A DNA stretch of 64,000 nucleotides, from the NCBI RefSeq assembly GCF_000196255.1, contig NC_006371.1:696332-760331 (forward strand), in the 5' to 3' direction. Shown piece by piece: positions 36,676-45,917 of the stretch; within the stretch, counting starts at the first letter, position 1, and each line of letters starts with the position of its first letter. The notes beneath the pieces are model-generated. The model worked only from the letters and a program-made list of their open reading frames with translations, did no database searches and was not told the DNA's origin. The stretch comes from Photobacterium profundum SS9. GTDB taxonomy: Bacteria; Pseudomonadota; Gammaproteobacteria; Enterobacterales; Vibrionaceae. Made by a program: the position numbers and the translations under genes.

Positions 36676-38385
36676 ATGAAGACTATAATTTCTCGTTGGC
36701 TATCAAGAGACCCTGATCCTAACACTCGATATGAACTACAACGACTGATTGATTCGCAAGAGTCAGCCGAGTTAGAAGATCGCTTCAACGGTCGTTTAGA
36801 GTTTGGCACCGCAGGGTTAAGAGGGATTGTTGGTGCAGGGCCTAATCGAATGAATCGGTTAGTGATCCAAGAAACAGCTATTGGTTTAGCGCATTATTTA
36901 AAAGCGCAAGAACATGACGCTGAATTTAGAGGGGTGGTGATTGGTTACGATGGCAGACCTGATTCAAAGCAATTTGCTTGCGATGCGGCATCAGCATTAA
37001 CGGCTCATGGCATAAAGGTTTATCTTACGATACGCGTTGCGGCAACACCTCTTGTTGCATTTGGGGTTAAACACCTAGGAGCAGCTGCTGGTATTGTGGT
37101 AACCGCCAGCCATAACCCTCCGGCTTACAATGGCTTTAAAGTATATTGGGGCAATGGGGCGCAAATTATTCCACCGCATGATTCAGGTATTGCCGCTGAA
37201 ATTGATCTTGCCGCGCAACAAGAACTGCATTTGATGGATTTAGAAATAGCCCATCAACAAGGGCTATTAGTGTGGCTTGATGATGATTTCTACCAAGAAT
37301 ACCGGCGAACCATGAATGAAAACCCATTACTTTCAAATCATACTCAACCTGATGGTATCAGCCTTGCCTATACCGCCATGCATGGTGTCGGCGCGAATAT
37401 GGCAGAAACACTGTTACACGATGCAGGCTTTAATCATGTGTACAGTGTTGCTGCACAACGTGAACCAGACGGTGCATTCCCAACGGTTAACTTCCCCAAC
37501 CCTGAAGAACCCGGTGCGATGGATATGGTGATAGCAGAAGCCAAAAGCCATGGTGCGACTTTAGCCTGTGCAAATGACCCAGATGCTGATCGCTTTGCTG
37601 TTGCTGTGCAGCTAGATAATGGTGAATACAAGATGCTAACGGGCGATCAAGTCGGCGTGCTCTTTGGTCATTATTTGTTATCACATGCAAAACCTGAGCA
37701 AAATTTAGTTGGTGCGACGATCGTATCTTCAAGCTTATTAGAGCAAATAGCGAAATCTGCTGGTGCTAATTATTATCAAACACTAACGGGCTTTAAATGG
37801 TTAACGAATGTAGGCATGAAACAAGAAACGGAAACCAGTCAATTCTTGTTCGCTTATGAAGAAGCCTTGGGTTATACCGTCGGCAGTGAAGTGTGGGATA
37901 AAGATGGTTTGTCGGCTTTGGTGGCATTTGCCCAATTAACCGCAGAGTTAGCCAGTAACGGGCAAACAATATGGGATCAGCTCGAGGCTATTTATCGTGA
38001 GCATGGTCTGTATCTTAATGCTCAGCAAAGTATTGCACTCGACCCAGCAGCACCGCCTATTGGTGATAAGTTACGGGCTAACCCGGTAATGCAAATTGCA
38101 GGTCAAATTGTTTTGCAAACCGATGATTTGAAGTCATCTAAGCGAACGTTTCAAGATGGGACGGTTGAAGATATAGATTTACCCGAGAGTGATGTATTGA
38201 TTTACCATTTAGACAGTGGGGCACGTGTTGTTGTACGCCCTTCAGGAACAGAGCCTAAGTTAAAATGCTACTACGAAGTTGTAGAACCAATGATTCATGA
38301 AGATACCCTAGAGCATGCTCAGCAACGGGCAGAATCAGCAATGAATGACTTGATTCTGCAGCATCAAGCATCTATTGCCAGCTAG
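36676..38385 (+). CDS. Phosphoglucomutase/phosphomannomutase (phosphohexomutase)
   Basis: The 569-residue cytosolic enzyme interconverts hexose 1- and 6-phosphates, linking glycolysis to sugar-nucleotide synthesis. Domain hallmarks occur in order. They are the substrate region RFNGRLEFGTAGLRG, the phosphoserine loop VTASHNPPAYNGFKVYW near residue 150, and the metal loop DPDADRFAV near 305. The sugar-binding loop FAYEEALGY lies near 393 and the C-terminal phosphate loop RPSGTEPKLKCYY near 527. The length of about 570 residues and FGTAGLRG place it in the PGM2/PgcA-like group of COG1109 rather than GlmM or PgmA. Whether glucose or mannose phosphate is preferred cannot be told. It is monocistronic. 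Confidence 0.93.
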   Translation: MKTIISRWLSRDPDPNTRYELQRLIDSQESAELEDRFNGRLEFGTAGLRGIVGAGPNRMNRLVIQETAIGLAHYLKAQEHDAEFRGVVIGYDGRPDSKQFACDAASALTAHGIKVYLTIRVAATPLVAFGVKHLGAAAGIVVTASHNPPAYNGFKVYWGNGAQIIPPHDSGIAAEIDLAAQQELHLMDLEIAHQQGLLVWLDDDFYQEYRRTMNENPLLSNHTQPDGISLAYTAMHGVGANMAETLLHDAGFNHVYSVAAQREPDGAFPTVNFPNPEEPGAMDMVIAEAKSHGATLACANDPDADRFAVAVQLDNGEYKMLTGDQVGVLFGHYLLSHAKPEQNLVGATIVSSSLLEQIAKSAGANYYQTLTGFKWLTNVGMKQETETSQFLFAYEEALGYTVGSEVWDKDGLSALVAFAQLTAELASNGQTIWDQLEAIYREHGLYLNAQQSIALDPAAPPIGDKLRANPVMQIAGQIVLQTDDLKSSKRTFQDGTVEDIDLPESDVLIYHLDSGARVVVRPSGTEPKLKCYYEVVEPMIHEDTLEHAQQRAESAMNDLILQHQASIAS

Positions 38386-38444
38386 TTATAGCACTGAACA
38401 CGTATACCTGTTTCAGGACTCGATACTATTTTTCGATGCCCATT

Positions 38445-38472
38445 AAAAAAGCCGCTGAATGCGGCTTTTTTT
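38445..38472 (+). terminator. Terminator of the phosphohexomutase gene
   Basis: AAAAAAGCCGC / GCGGCTTTTTT arms with a 5-base loop lie about 60 bases past the stop. The A and T tracts make it usable in both directions, and the convergent minus-strand gene ends 33 bases further on. Confidence 0.88.
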
Positions 38473-38504
38473 AGTGCGTACTATTCTGGCAAATTAAGCG
38501 ATTG

Positions 38505-38951
38505 TTATTTTTTTTCGCTGAGTTCCGCATATTTGTGCAATAACTCAGTCAGTACTTTAATCCAGCCAAAAGCATTATCAGGCGCGTCGACTAAAATAGT
38601 TTCAACTTGCTCACAGTGCTGCTCAAGTGTTACTGCTGCTTCAAGGTTGAATGACATCGCATAAAAGTGCCACAAAATAAGGCGAGTCATACGAATAGCA
38701 TTCTGATTTGCATTTTCTGAATCAGAGAACGCAACTTTTACTTCACCCAACGCGATAGACGTCATACGTAACATGGCATCTAGTTGAGCTGAGCGCATAC
38801 GATCATCACTATTGATTTCTTCTTGATCGAATGTGAACAATTCCTGCATAACATCTTCAGGTACCATGCGGCTAATAACACGGTGACTAAATTCTTCTAG
38901 CTCGTGGCGTGGCATAGTCAACAGGCATTCAAGTTTGTAGTCGCGTTCCAT
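38505..38951 (-). CDS. Conserved hypothetical cytosolic protein
   Basis: The 148-residue product begins MERDYKLECLLTMPRHELEEF. I chose ATG 38951 over an upstream TTG because GAGAA lies about 6 bases before it. The protein is helical and acidic, without signal peptide or membrane segment, and ends with ELSEKK. I do not recognise a named family. It converges on the phosphohexomutase gene and diverges from the mrcB region. The clean codon structure and normal Shine-Dalgarno argue that it is real. Confidence 0.75.
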   Translation of the reverse strand: MERDYKLECLLTMPRHELEEFSHRVISRMVPEDVMQELFTFDQEEINSDDRMRSAQLDAMLRMTSIALGEVKVAFSDSENANQNAIRMTRLILWHFYAMSFNLEAAVTLEQHCEQVETILVDAPDNAFGWIKVLTELLHKYAELSEKK

Positions 38952-39012
38952 AGTTATTCTCAGCAATTGTTCAATATATATTTATCGCATTAACGATAAA
39001 CGGGCGCGTATT

Positions 39013-39219
39013 TTGAGGGATTTTCTATTGAATTACCATCTTTATACCAAGGTGACGTTAAAGTGCTTGGGTATACATGTTTTGCTAATAGCGTGCTCTG
39101 ACAAAAGCATGACACTTATTGGGTGCTTATTCCTTATTATGCGCCCATTAGAGCTCCCTCAAAAGATTGTGGAGCCAATTACACAGCAGGGTAAGACTCA
39201 GGCGTTATCTGAGCAATAA
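39013..39219 (+). CDS. Possible small protein upstream of mrcB
   Basis: A 63-68 codon frame runs up to 10 bases before mrcB. A TTG start at 39028 would have GAGGGA about 8 bases upstream. The product has one hydrophobic stretch with a lipobox-like LLIAC, followed by a charged tail. No family is recognised and the start codon is non-canonical. The stretch around 39044-39077 also resembles worn MITE ends, so the frame may be accidental. Confidence 0.25.
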   Translation: MRDFLLNYHLYTKVTLKCLGIHVLLIACSDKSMTLIGCLFLIMRPLELPQKIVEPITQQGKTQALSEQ

Positions 39220-39228
39220 GTACTATTT

Positions 39229-41619
39229 ATGACGATGTCAGATAAACACAAACAGCACGAACCAAGCTCACCACTTGATGATTCTAAGACAGCACCAGAA
39301 TCAGCGTCTCCCGACGGTAAGCAACCGACTCCTACGTCACCAAATCCTACTCCACCAAAGAAGACGAAACGTGTGTGGATTAAGCGCTCGCTGATTGGTG
39401 CCGTAATATTGGGTTCGGTTAGCATGGTATGGATGGGTTTTTCACTTAACCAAGCCGTAAGTGAAAAATTTGAAGGGCAACTTTGGCAGTTACCTTCGGT
39501 TGTCTATGCGCGTGAACTGACTCTTCAGCCGGGTGCTCCCATTCGATTTGATGATTTAGTTAACGAACTTAAGGTATTAAAATACAGAAAAGTTGCCTCA
39601 CCAAAGCAAAGTGGTGAGTATTCGGTAAGCCGTCAGCGTGTTGAGCTTGTACGCCGTCCCTTTGAATTTAAAGAAGGCATTGAAGGCGCTCGGCATGTTG
39701 TGGTTGATTTTGACTATGCATCGATTAAACGTATTTCAGAAGTCGAGTCAAACCGAGAATTAGGCTTTCTTCGTGTAGAGCCTAAAATGCTGGGTATGTT
39801 AGAAGCAAAAGCCGAAGAACAGCGTATTTATTTACCGAAAGATGAAATGCCTGAGCATTTAATTCAAGCTTTGCTCACGACAGAAGATCGTAATTTTTAT
39901 GAGCATGATGGTGTTTCTCCCGTTGCGATTGCGCGTGCATTTTTAGCTAATCTAAAAGCGGGTAGAACCGTTCAAGGCGGCAGTACGCTTACTCAGCAGT
40001 TGACCAAAAACCTTTTCTTAAGTAGTGAACGTAGCTTATGGCGTAAATTCAAAGAAGCGTACATGGCGTTAATCATTGATTACCGTTATGACAAAGATCA
40101 GATCCTTGATGGCTACTTAAACCAAGTGTATTTAGCACAAAGCGGGGCAGATGCTATTCATGGTTTTGCGTTGGGAGCACGTTTCTATTTTGGACGCCCT
40201 TTGTCTGAATTACGTGTCGACCAACAAGCTTTGCTGGTGGGGTTAGTAAAAGGTCCATCATATTATAATCCATGGCGATACCCTGAGCGTGTGAAACAAC
40301 GTCGTGATTTAATTCTCAGCATGATGATGGATTCAAAGCAGCTAGAACCGGCAGATTATGAAGCCGCAATAAAGTTACCCTTAGATTTACAAGAAAAAGG
40401 TCAGATTGCCAATCGCCAGCCCGCGTATTTTGAGCAAATTAAACGAGAACTAAAAGCGAATGTTGGTGATGACTATCAGCCAGATAAAGGTTTACGATTG
40501 TTCACATCACTCGACCCTTTATCGCAAGAAAAAGCAGAATTAGCGGTTCGACAAACGGTGCCCAAATTAGAGAAAAAGGCAGGTAAAGAACTAGAAACTG
40601 CCGTTGTTATTGCAGATCGTATGTCTGGCGAAATTCGAGCAATGGTAGGCGGAAGTCGTCCGGGATATGCTGGCTTTAACCGCGCTATTGATGCCAAACG
40701 TCAGATTGGTTCTATCGTTAAACCTGCCATCTATCTTGCTGCACTTGAACAGCCAGAACGTTTTTCTCTCGCAACAAGCTTGAAAGATCGACCGCTTACG
40801 TTAAAAGGGGCAAAAGGCGAGAATTGGTCGCCACGTAACTATGATCGCCAATACCGTGGTGAAGTGCCGTTGTATCAAGCTTTGGCTAAGTCTTACAATA
40901 TTCCTACCGTGAATCTTGGCTTGGCTGTTGGGCTTGATACCGTGATTGATACGCTTGATAAGTTGGGTGTCGATCGGAAAGAAGTGCCCAAGTTACCTTC
41001 TATGTTATTAGGCGCATTTACATTAACGCCATTACAAGTGACCCAGATGTATCAAACCATTGCGAGTGGTGGTCATAAAGCCGAACTTACAGCATTAAGC
41101 GCAGTAACAGATGGTAAAGGCAATATCATTTATCAAAATTGGCCAACATCATCCCCCGCAGTACCTGCACAAGCTGCTTGGTTAACGATGTATGGTATGC
41201 AAAAAGTAGTTTCGACTGGTACTGGTCGTTACTTGAATGCACAATTTCCCTCATCACATTTAGCGGGTAAAACAGGTACAACAGATAAAAACCGTGATAG
41301 CTGGTATGTCGGTATTGATGGACGAGAAGTTGTGACTGTTTGGATGGGGCGAGATGATAATAAAGGTATTAATCTAACGGGTTCTTCTGGGGCGCTAAGA
41401 TTGTATTCTGATTATATTAAGCAGCGTGATCCTGAAGCATTAGTGCTACGTCGCCCTGCTCAAATTACGAACTTCACATACAGTCAATCTCAGAATGGTA
41501 CGTATTCAGCCAGCTGTGTGGGGCAAAGTAAGTTGCCAGCATGGGATCCGAAAGGAAACCTTCAACCCAGTTGCGTTAAGAGCGTGGAAGGCTTTTTACA
41601 AAAATTATTTAGTTGGTAA
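39229..41619 (+). CDS. mrcB: Penicillin-binding protein 1B (bifunctional murein synthase)
   Basis: The 796-residue product polymerises lipid II and cross-links peptidoglycan. Regions occur in order: a proline-rich cytoplasmic tail (1-45) and one transmembrane helix (about 50-72). A UB2H-like domain (about 90-185) binds the activator LpoB in the family. The GT51 glycosyltransferase domain has catalytic Glu219 in TTEDRNFYEHDGV and GGSTLTQQLTKNLF. The transpeptidase domain has Ser495 in SIVK, Ser555 in SYN and Lys681 in KTGT. All motifs are intact. ATG 39229 and ATG 39235 are both possible; neither has a strong Shine-Dalgarno. Confidence 0.97.
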   Translation: MTMSDKHKQHEPSSPLDDSKTAPESASPDGKQPTPTSPNPTPPKKTKRVWIKRSLIGAVILGSVSMVWMGFSLNQAVSEKFEGQLWQLPSVVYARELTLQPGAPIRFDDLVNELKVLKYRKVASPKQSGEYSVSRQRVELVRRPFEFKEGIEGARHVVVDFDYASIKRISEVESNRELGFLRVEPKMLGMLEAKAEEQRIYLPKDEMPEHLIQALLTTEDRNFYEHDGVSPVAIARAFLANLKAGRTVQGGSTLTQQLTKNLFLSSERSLWRKFKEAYMALIIDYRYDKDQILDGYLNQVYLAQSGADAIHGFALGARFYFGRPLSELRVDQQALLVGLVKGPSYYNPWRYPERVKQRRDLILSMMMDSKQLEPADYEAAIKLPLDLQEKGQIANRQPAYFEQIKRELKANVGDDYQPDKGLRLFTSLDPLSQEKAELAVRQTVPKLEKKAGKELETAVVIADRMSGEIRAMVGGSRPGYAGFNRAIDAKRQIGSIVKPAIYLAALEQPERFSLATSLKDRPLTLKGAKGENWSPRNYDRQYRGEVPLYQALAKSYNIPTVNLGLAVGLDTVIDTLDKLGVDRKEVPKLPSMLLGAFTLTPLQVTQMYQTIASGGHKAELTALSAVTDGKGNIIYQNWPTSSPAVPAQAAWLTMYGMQKVVSTGTGRYLNAQFPSSHLAGKTGTTDKNRDSWYVGIDGREVVTVWMGRDDNKGINLTGSSGALRLYSDYIKQRDPEALVLRRPAQITNFTYSQSQNGTYSASCVGQSKLPAWDPKGNLQPSCVKSVEGFLQKLFSW

Positions 41620-41711
41620 TACGGCATTTTGCAGATTACCTGAAACGAGTGAGTTTTTACGTTAGAATAGCCGACTTTTCTCGTTTCGAATTGAATTAGG
41701 CGACAAAATTA

Positions 41712-42284
41712 ATGCCATTATTACAAGCTATGCGTTTATTAAAGTCTTCTGTGCATCCTGATATTGCAGGTTTAGATGGCACTGTTTTTCATCGTAAAGC
41801 GGCTCGCGGTATCATTCTTGACGGTGAAAATATTTTGATGCTTTATACCGCTCGTTATCATGATTACACTTTACCCGGTGGTGGTATTGATGACGGTGAA
41901 GATGCAGTAATGGGCTTGATTAGAGAGCTTCAAGAAGAAACGGGTGCGAAAAATATTCGTGATATTCGTGCATTCGGTATTTATGAAGAATACCGCCCTT
42001 GGCATAAACCTGAATTTGATATCGTTCATATGGAATCATATTGTTTTGTATGTACCATTGATGCCGAATTAGGTGAGACTCGCTTTGAAGATTACGAAAT
42101 TAAAAATGGGATGAAACCTGTTTGGATGAATATTCATGAAGCGATTGCCCATAACGAAGAGACGATAGCCAATAGTGATAAAAAAGGCATGTCGATAGAG
42201 CGTGAAACCTTTTTGTTGAAATTGATTGTCGATGAGTTGCTACCTTCGCCAGCGTTAACATCTGAATTAAAGAAAGCCAGCTAA
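41712..42284 (+). CDS. Nudix hydrolase
   Basis: The 190-residue product has a complete Nudix box, GGGIDDGEDAVMGLIRELQEETGA, near residues 56-79 (broken here only by its middle residues). The box gives metal-dependent hydrolysis of a nucleoside diphosphate linked to another moiety. Substrate is not predictable. It is a single gene with its own terminator. Its 3' end and terminator reappear, diverged, at 51171-51262, marking the far border of the type VI island. Confidence 0.9.
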   Translation: MPLLQAMRLLKSSVHPDIAGLDGTVFHRKAARGIILDGENILMLYTARYHDYTLPGGGIDDGEDAVMGLIRELQEETGAKNIRDIRAFGIYEEYRPWHKPEFDIVHMESYCFVCTIDAELGETRFEDYEIKNGMKPVWMNIHEAIAHNEETIANSDKKGMSIERETFLLKLIVDELLPSPALTSELKKAS

Positions 42285-42363
42285 TAGGCTTTGTTCAAGT
42301 AAAGGCTTATTGCTTCTTATTTTTTGTTTATAAAGAGCCTGCATGATTGCGGGCTTTTTTGTG
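42272..42363 (+). repeat. Left copy of the Nudix 3'-end repeat (island border)
   Basis: This segment covers the last Nudix codons and the terminator (AGCCTGCA / TGCGGGCT, then T6). It is matched at 51171-51262 in the same orientation with about 75-80% identity, including AGCTAATAGG, TTGTTCAAG, AGCCTGCATGAT and the T run. The two copies enclose the whole type VI effector island. Confidence 0.8.
42335..42363 (+). terminator. Terminator of the Nudix gene
   Basis: AGCCTGCA / TGCGGGCT arms with one G-T pair are followed by a T run. It lies 51 bases past the stop. Confidence 0.8.
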
Positions 42364-42370
42364 TTTGCTC

Positions 42371-42540
42371 GGCGAAGCCAGCAAACCCGTCTGCTTGAAA
42401 GAAGGCAGAATCACCCTGACTGAGGGGAAGATAATCCGAATGGCAAGGGCGTCATTGGCCAACGATGGGGTCGTAAGATAGGGAATAGAAGATTACAGAA
42501 GCCGTATACGAGGTCCGTACGTACGGTTCTGTGAGGGTTG
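42371..42540 (+). mobile_element. Probable group II intron remnant
   Basis: The stretch contains the structured GAAGCCGTATACGAGG and GTACGTACGGTTCTGTGAGG, typical of the RNA segment just before the maturase gene of bacterial group II introns. ATGGCAAGGGCGTC lies ahead of it. No reverse-transcriptase frame follows. The base composition differs from the neighbours. Recognition is from memory of the motif, so the class is not assigned. It sits at the left border of the type VI island. Confidence 0.5.
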
Positions 42541-42781
42541 ACAGAGACAATGTACCTATCCCGCGCTGCTAATTGTATCAACGACCATTTTCTAATCAAT
42601 AGCCCTGTTAGTTACATTGTTACAACTATTTATTTGTTGTACGCCCTGCCGTTGAAAAAGCCAGATGCGACCACCCCCAACTCGCAATACCATAATGCCT
42701 ACCATGCATTAAAAAATGCCATTGATTGAATCGACATATCCACCACAACCGTCATTTTCCGCATTATAGACGAAGGAAATT
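42541..42781. other. Intergenic stretch at the left end of the type VI island
   Basis: No credible gene is visible. A 63-codon frame here starts with TTG and lacks family features. The 3' part gives the ribosome binding site GAAGGAAAT of the PAAR gene. Confidence 0.4.
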
Positions 42782-43855
42782 ATGGGTAAACCAGCTGCAA
42801 GAATCAGTGATAACCACACCTGCCCAGACAAAACAGGGAAAATCCCCCACGTTGGGGGGCCTATAGCCGCTGGCTCTGGCGGCCTACCCGCAGCCAGAGT
42901 TGGCGACATGATGGTATGTGTCGGCCCGTCAGATTCCATCGCCAAAGGATCTGTCAGGTTTGCGAAGAGGCAGAAAATGACATCGCATAGTTTTGAGTTT
43001 TTGGCACTCACGGAACCCGAACATCTTTATATTATTTTGGATGGTAATCTCATCGAGAACTTGAGCGACCATATCAATGCAATGGGCAGTCATTTAAAAG
43101 CAACGTCCTTGTATAAAAGCACAACATTAGATCACCTCGATGCCATTTCGCCTTGGATCGTTGAACTCTCTTCAGACGATAAAGTGCCATTAATTAACTG
43201 GGCCTTAGAAAACCAATATTTCGACAATGCAGCTTGGTTGTTTAGTTCAAACAATGGGCATGCAGATATCGTACAACACTTTCACTCATTACTATTTGTA
43301 AAACCCCCCAACGGTGGCGAGTATATTTTTCGCTTTCATGATCCAAGAATCGCCTCAGCTCTCCTTCAATCACATTACAAGCTTGGAAAGAATAATCTTG
43401 CTGAGCCTTTAAATACCGCGTGGTTTTATAAAAAAAATCGCTGGGTGTCTATCAACTTTACATCTTGGAAAGTAGAAAAAACGCAAAGCTTACAACCCCC
43501 GTACTGCCTAACAGACCAAGATATAGTGATCTTATCTGATGTTACGATGGTGACGTTTACTGACAAGTTAGATCTTCATATTAATACTCACTTTCCCGAG
43601 TGGTATGAAGATAAAAACCGAACGCTACCCCATGACATTATAAAGCTAGCTAAACAACTTGGATTTGTTTCAGAGCGCGCTATTTTCTTTTTTACTAATG
43701 TATTGGGCTATCTAGGTGAAAACGTCATTAAGAACCAACACTATCAAGATATTCATCAATTACTGACAAAGACAAGCCTATTAACACCCGAACAAAGGGC
43801 AGAAAAAGCCGCAGAACTAGCCTATCAATATCATCAAGGAACCCAAAATGGCTAA
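42782..43855 (+). CDS. PAAR-DUF4123 protein (T6SS spike tip fused to effector adaptor)
   Basis: The first 57 or so residues are PAAR-like: GKPAARISDNHTCP, then IPHVGGPIAAGSGG, LPAARVGDMMVCVGPSDSIAKGS. From about residue 66 the protein is a DUF4123 adaptor (FEFLALTEPEHLYIILDG, IFRFHDPRIASALL). PAAR proteins cap the VgrG spike; DUF4123 proteins load effectors on it. The PAAR part is short and lacks its usual second half. An internal ATG at 42977 has AGAGGCAG just upstream, so the DUF4123 gene may once have been separate and may still start there. A fusion by deletion is likely. The stop overlaps the effector gene by eight bases. Confidence 0.8.
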   Translation: MGKPAARISDNHTCPDKTGKIPHVGGPIAAGSGGLPAARVGDMMVCVGPSDSIAKGSVRFAKRQKMTSHSFEFLALTEPEHLYIILDGNLIENLSDHINAMGSHLKATSLYKSTTLDHLDAISPWIVELSSDDKVPLINWALENQYFDNAAWLFSSNNGHADIVQHFHSLLFVKPPNGGEYIFRFHDPRIASALLQSHYKLGKNNLAEPLNTAWFYKKNRWVSINFTSWKVEKTQSLQPPYCLTDQDIVILSDVTMVTFTDKLDLHINTHFPEWYEDKNRTLPHDIIKLAKQLGFVSERAIFFFTNVLGYLGENVIKNQHYQDIHQLLTKTSLLTPEQRAEKAAELAYQYHQGTQNG

Positions 43856-44152
43856 CGCTAATGTCGACGCATCAAATCAATCTCAAGACGAAGCGGGTGC
43901 ACCTTCTGGCCAGTGCCCCATGCAAGCGCTTGGCATCGATATTGTGCCTGTGCGTTACGCGATTGATCAAGAAGATGATGAGGGTTTGGGAACGTTTGGT
44001 TTACCCGAACAATGGCAAGGTAATGCTATTTTTCAAGGAAGCTTAATCGAATCGGACTATACCCTACGCCAGCTAAGAGATGGCTGGTTGTATGTTATTG
44101 CCGATTATGATCAAACCTTTCATGAGTACGAGGTAAAAGGCAGTGAATTTAT

Positions 44153-45917
44153 GTAACTTCTCAATAAGCCGAGGCAGGGTGGGCTTTCTGGAGCACCAGA
44201 GAGCCTAAAGATGGGATTACATTACTTTGAGAAATTCGGTCGTTGAGATATTTCCAGAAGGAAACCCCTAATTTTCGGCACGTTTTTTTCAGGCTGGAAA
44301 AGGTATCTCGGCATTGTCGGCCAAGATCACTACGAGTACCTCCACTGACTTTGCGCCGCTTGACCTGCTCCCTTAGATCATTTTCGCTTCCATTTGTATG
44401 GATTGGAATTTCTGGTCGTTCCAATACCAGCAATAAGCTTGATTTTAATTTGTTTAACCGCTTTAGTTGCTGATTAAGGAGCTCATAGCGGGTTTTCTGA
44501 GTAAATAGCCGATCGAACTCCTTCGACAGGGCTGATTTCTTCGTGTCGCAAGGCTGTTTTTTGTATTCTTTCAGCTCCTTGTAGAACGACCAAATCTCAT
44601 CACGTACTTGTGCGATGTCTTCTCGATGTCCCTCATTCAACGGAATAAGCTTGTGGACCAACCGCTCCGCATGTACCCAGCACAAACCATGTTGTAGAAC
44701 CTTAAACTGTCCAGCACCATCACTGATCACAGCGAGTTTACCCAAAGCTTCATTCTCTGACGCGCAACCCAATAGGGCACCTTCAGTCGCTATTTGAATA
44801 TGCCTTTTTACGACAATACCCAGCTGAACTAGATGAGCAGACCATTCCTCCTCACATCCAAAGTTGGTCACTGGTGTGTTTGCTAACAATGCTAACTGGG
44901 GAGCAGGGAGTTTATTTGTCGCCATATAGTTTAGTGCGCAGGTGTTCACCTGATAACCCTTGTTTCCAGCCCGAAGGAGTGACAGGAAGTTGATCCGATT
45001 TTTTCGGTCTGAACTTTGAAACCAAGCAAACCACTCATTGCCTATGTGGGTGACAAAACCGTTCTTGCCCTGATGCCTAGCTCCGGTGTCATCTGTTGTG
45101 ATATAGCCAGTGCTTTGCAGGCCTGCAGCCAGAAGTTCGGCTTTTTCTTCATGCAAATCATCATGATTTTCGGTCAATAAGCGATTTAATTGGCCACTGG
45201 AAATATCGATACCCCATTCTCTAAGTTGTTCCAACAACAGAGGCTGAGTGACCTGACATTGATGATACTGATAGAGGATGTAGCTTCTTAGTCGAGTGCC
45301 AAAGTGTTGGCCTGCTAGTCCATTAGGCAAGGTAGCGGTAACCGTCGAACCATCAGGTAATAGATAGCAAGCTAAGCGATAACGTACATTGCACGACTGT
45401 ATCTCTAGCTCTTGGACGACAAAATCTCGGTAGCCCTTGAATCGTGCCCCGATAGGTAAAGGTTGTTCTGGCTGGACAATGTTATCCTGATGAATGGTCA
45501 GCGTTTGATTTTTGCTACGCTTGGTAGAGCCGGACCGTTTGTTATCAGTCGAGCCTTGGTCTGACTTTTCATCGGTATTTGTGTCGAGTTTACTCGGCTT
45601 GAACTTGGGCCGTTTTTTCTGCCCTTTTAGTACGTTGATCTCGTCTTTAAGGAGGGTGATTTCTTCTTGTTGGCGCTCAACCGTATCGGAAAGCTGCTCA
45701 ATGATCCCAATTAAGCCTTTTACCAAAGGGGTTTGCTCTGACTCTGGAATGTCTGGGAGATTAATTTTCATTGAGACAAAAGGCTCTACGTGGTTAGAGG
45801 CTACTATTTTGAAGGTTTGAAAGGATCAATCAAGCCGATCTTAGAGATCCTAACATTAATTTTAAAAACACTATCAGGATCACTCTTCGCTTATGCCCCG
45901 ACTTATTGAGAAGTTAC
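44153..45917 (-). mobile_element. IS66-family element (single-ORF type) inside the VasX-like gene
   Basis: The element is 1765 bp with terminal inverted repeats GTAACTTCTCAATAAG and its complement. It is flanked by an exact 8-bp duplication, GAATTTAT at 44145-44152 and 45918-45925. It has only the large transposase gene and no tnpA or tnpB, like the ISBst12 subgroup of IS66. The exact duplication means the insertion is fairly recent. Confidence 0.95.
44161..45771 (-). CDS. IS66-family transposase (TnpC type)
   Basis: The 536-residue product has an N-terminal coiled coil (residues 15-50) and a lysine-rich linker. The DDE-type catalytic core has Asp in YITTDDTGARHQGK, Asp in VISDGAGQF near HAERLVHKL, and Glu in HTNGSENDLREQVKRRKVSGG. 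The C-terminal segment RQCRDTFSSLKKTCRKLG is typical. It fills almost the whole element and looks intact. Confidence 0.93.
   Translation of the reverse strand: MKINLPDIPESEQTPLVKGLIGIIEQLSDTVERQQEEITLLKDEINVLKGQKKRPKFKPSKLDTNTDEKSDQGSTDNKRSGSTKRSKNQTLTIHQDNIVQPEQPLPIGARFKGYRDFVVQELEIQSCNVRYRLACYLLPDGSTVTATLPNGLAGQHFGTRLRSYILYQYHQCQVTQPLLLEQLREWGIDISSGQLNRLLTENHDDLHEEKAELLAAGLQSTGYITTDDTGARHQGKNGFVTHIGNEWFAWFQSSDRKNRINFLSLLRAGNKGYQVNTCALNYMATNKLPAPQLALLANTPVTNFGCEEEWSAHLVQLGIVVKRHIQIATEGALLGCASENEALGKLAVISDGAGQFKVLQHGLCWVHAERLVHKLIPLNEGHREDIAQVRDEIWSFYKELKEYKKQPCDTKKSALSKEFDRLFTQKTRYELLNQQLKRLNKLKSSLLLVLERPEIPIHTNGSENDLREQVKRRKVSGGTRSDLGRQCRDTFSSLKKTCRKLGVSFWKYLNDRISQSNVIPSLGSLVLQKAHPASAY

Noticed and set aside
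39044..39077. Worn MITE ends upstream of mrcB
   Set aside because: TATACCAAG and CTTGGGTATA resemble the MITE termini, but the match is too short to separate from chance.
42538..42729. 63-codon frame after the intron remnant
   Set aside because: TTG start inside the intron-like segment, no Shine-Dalgarno and no recognisable product.
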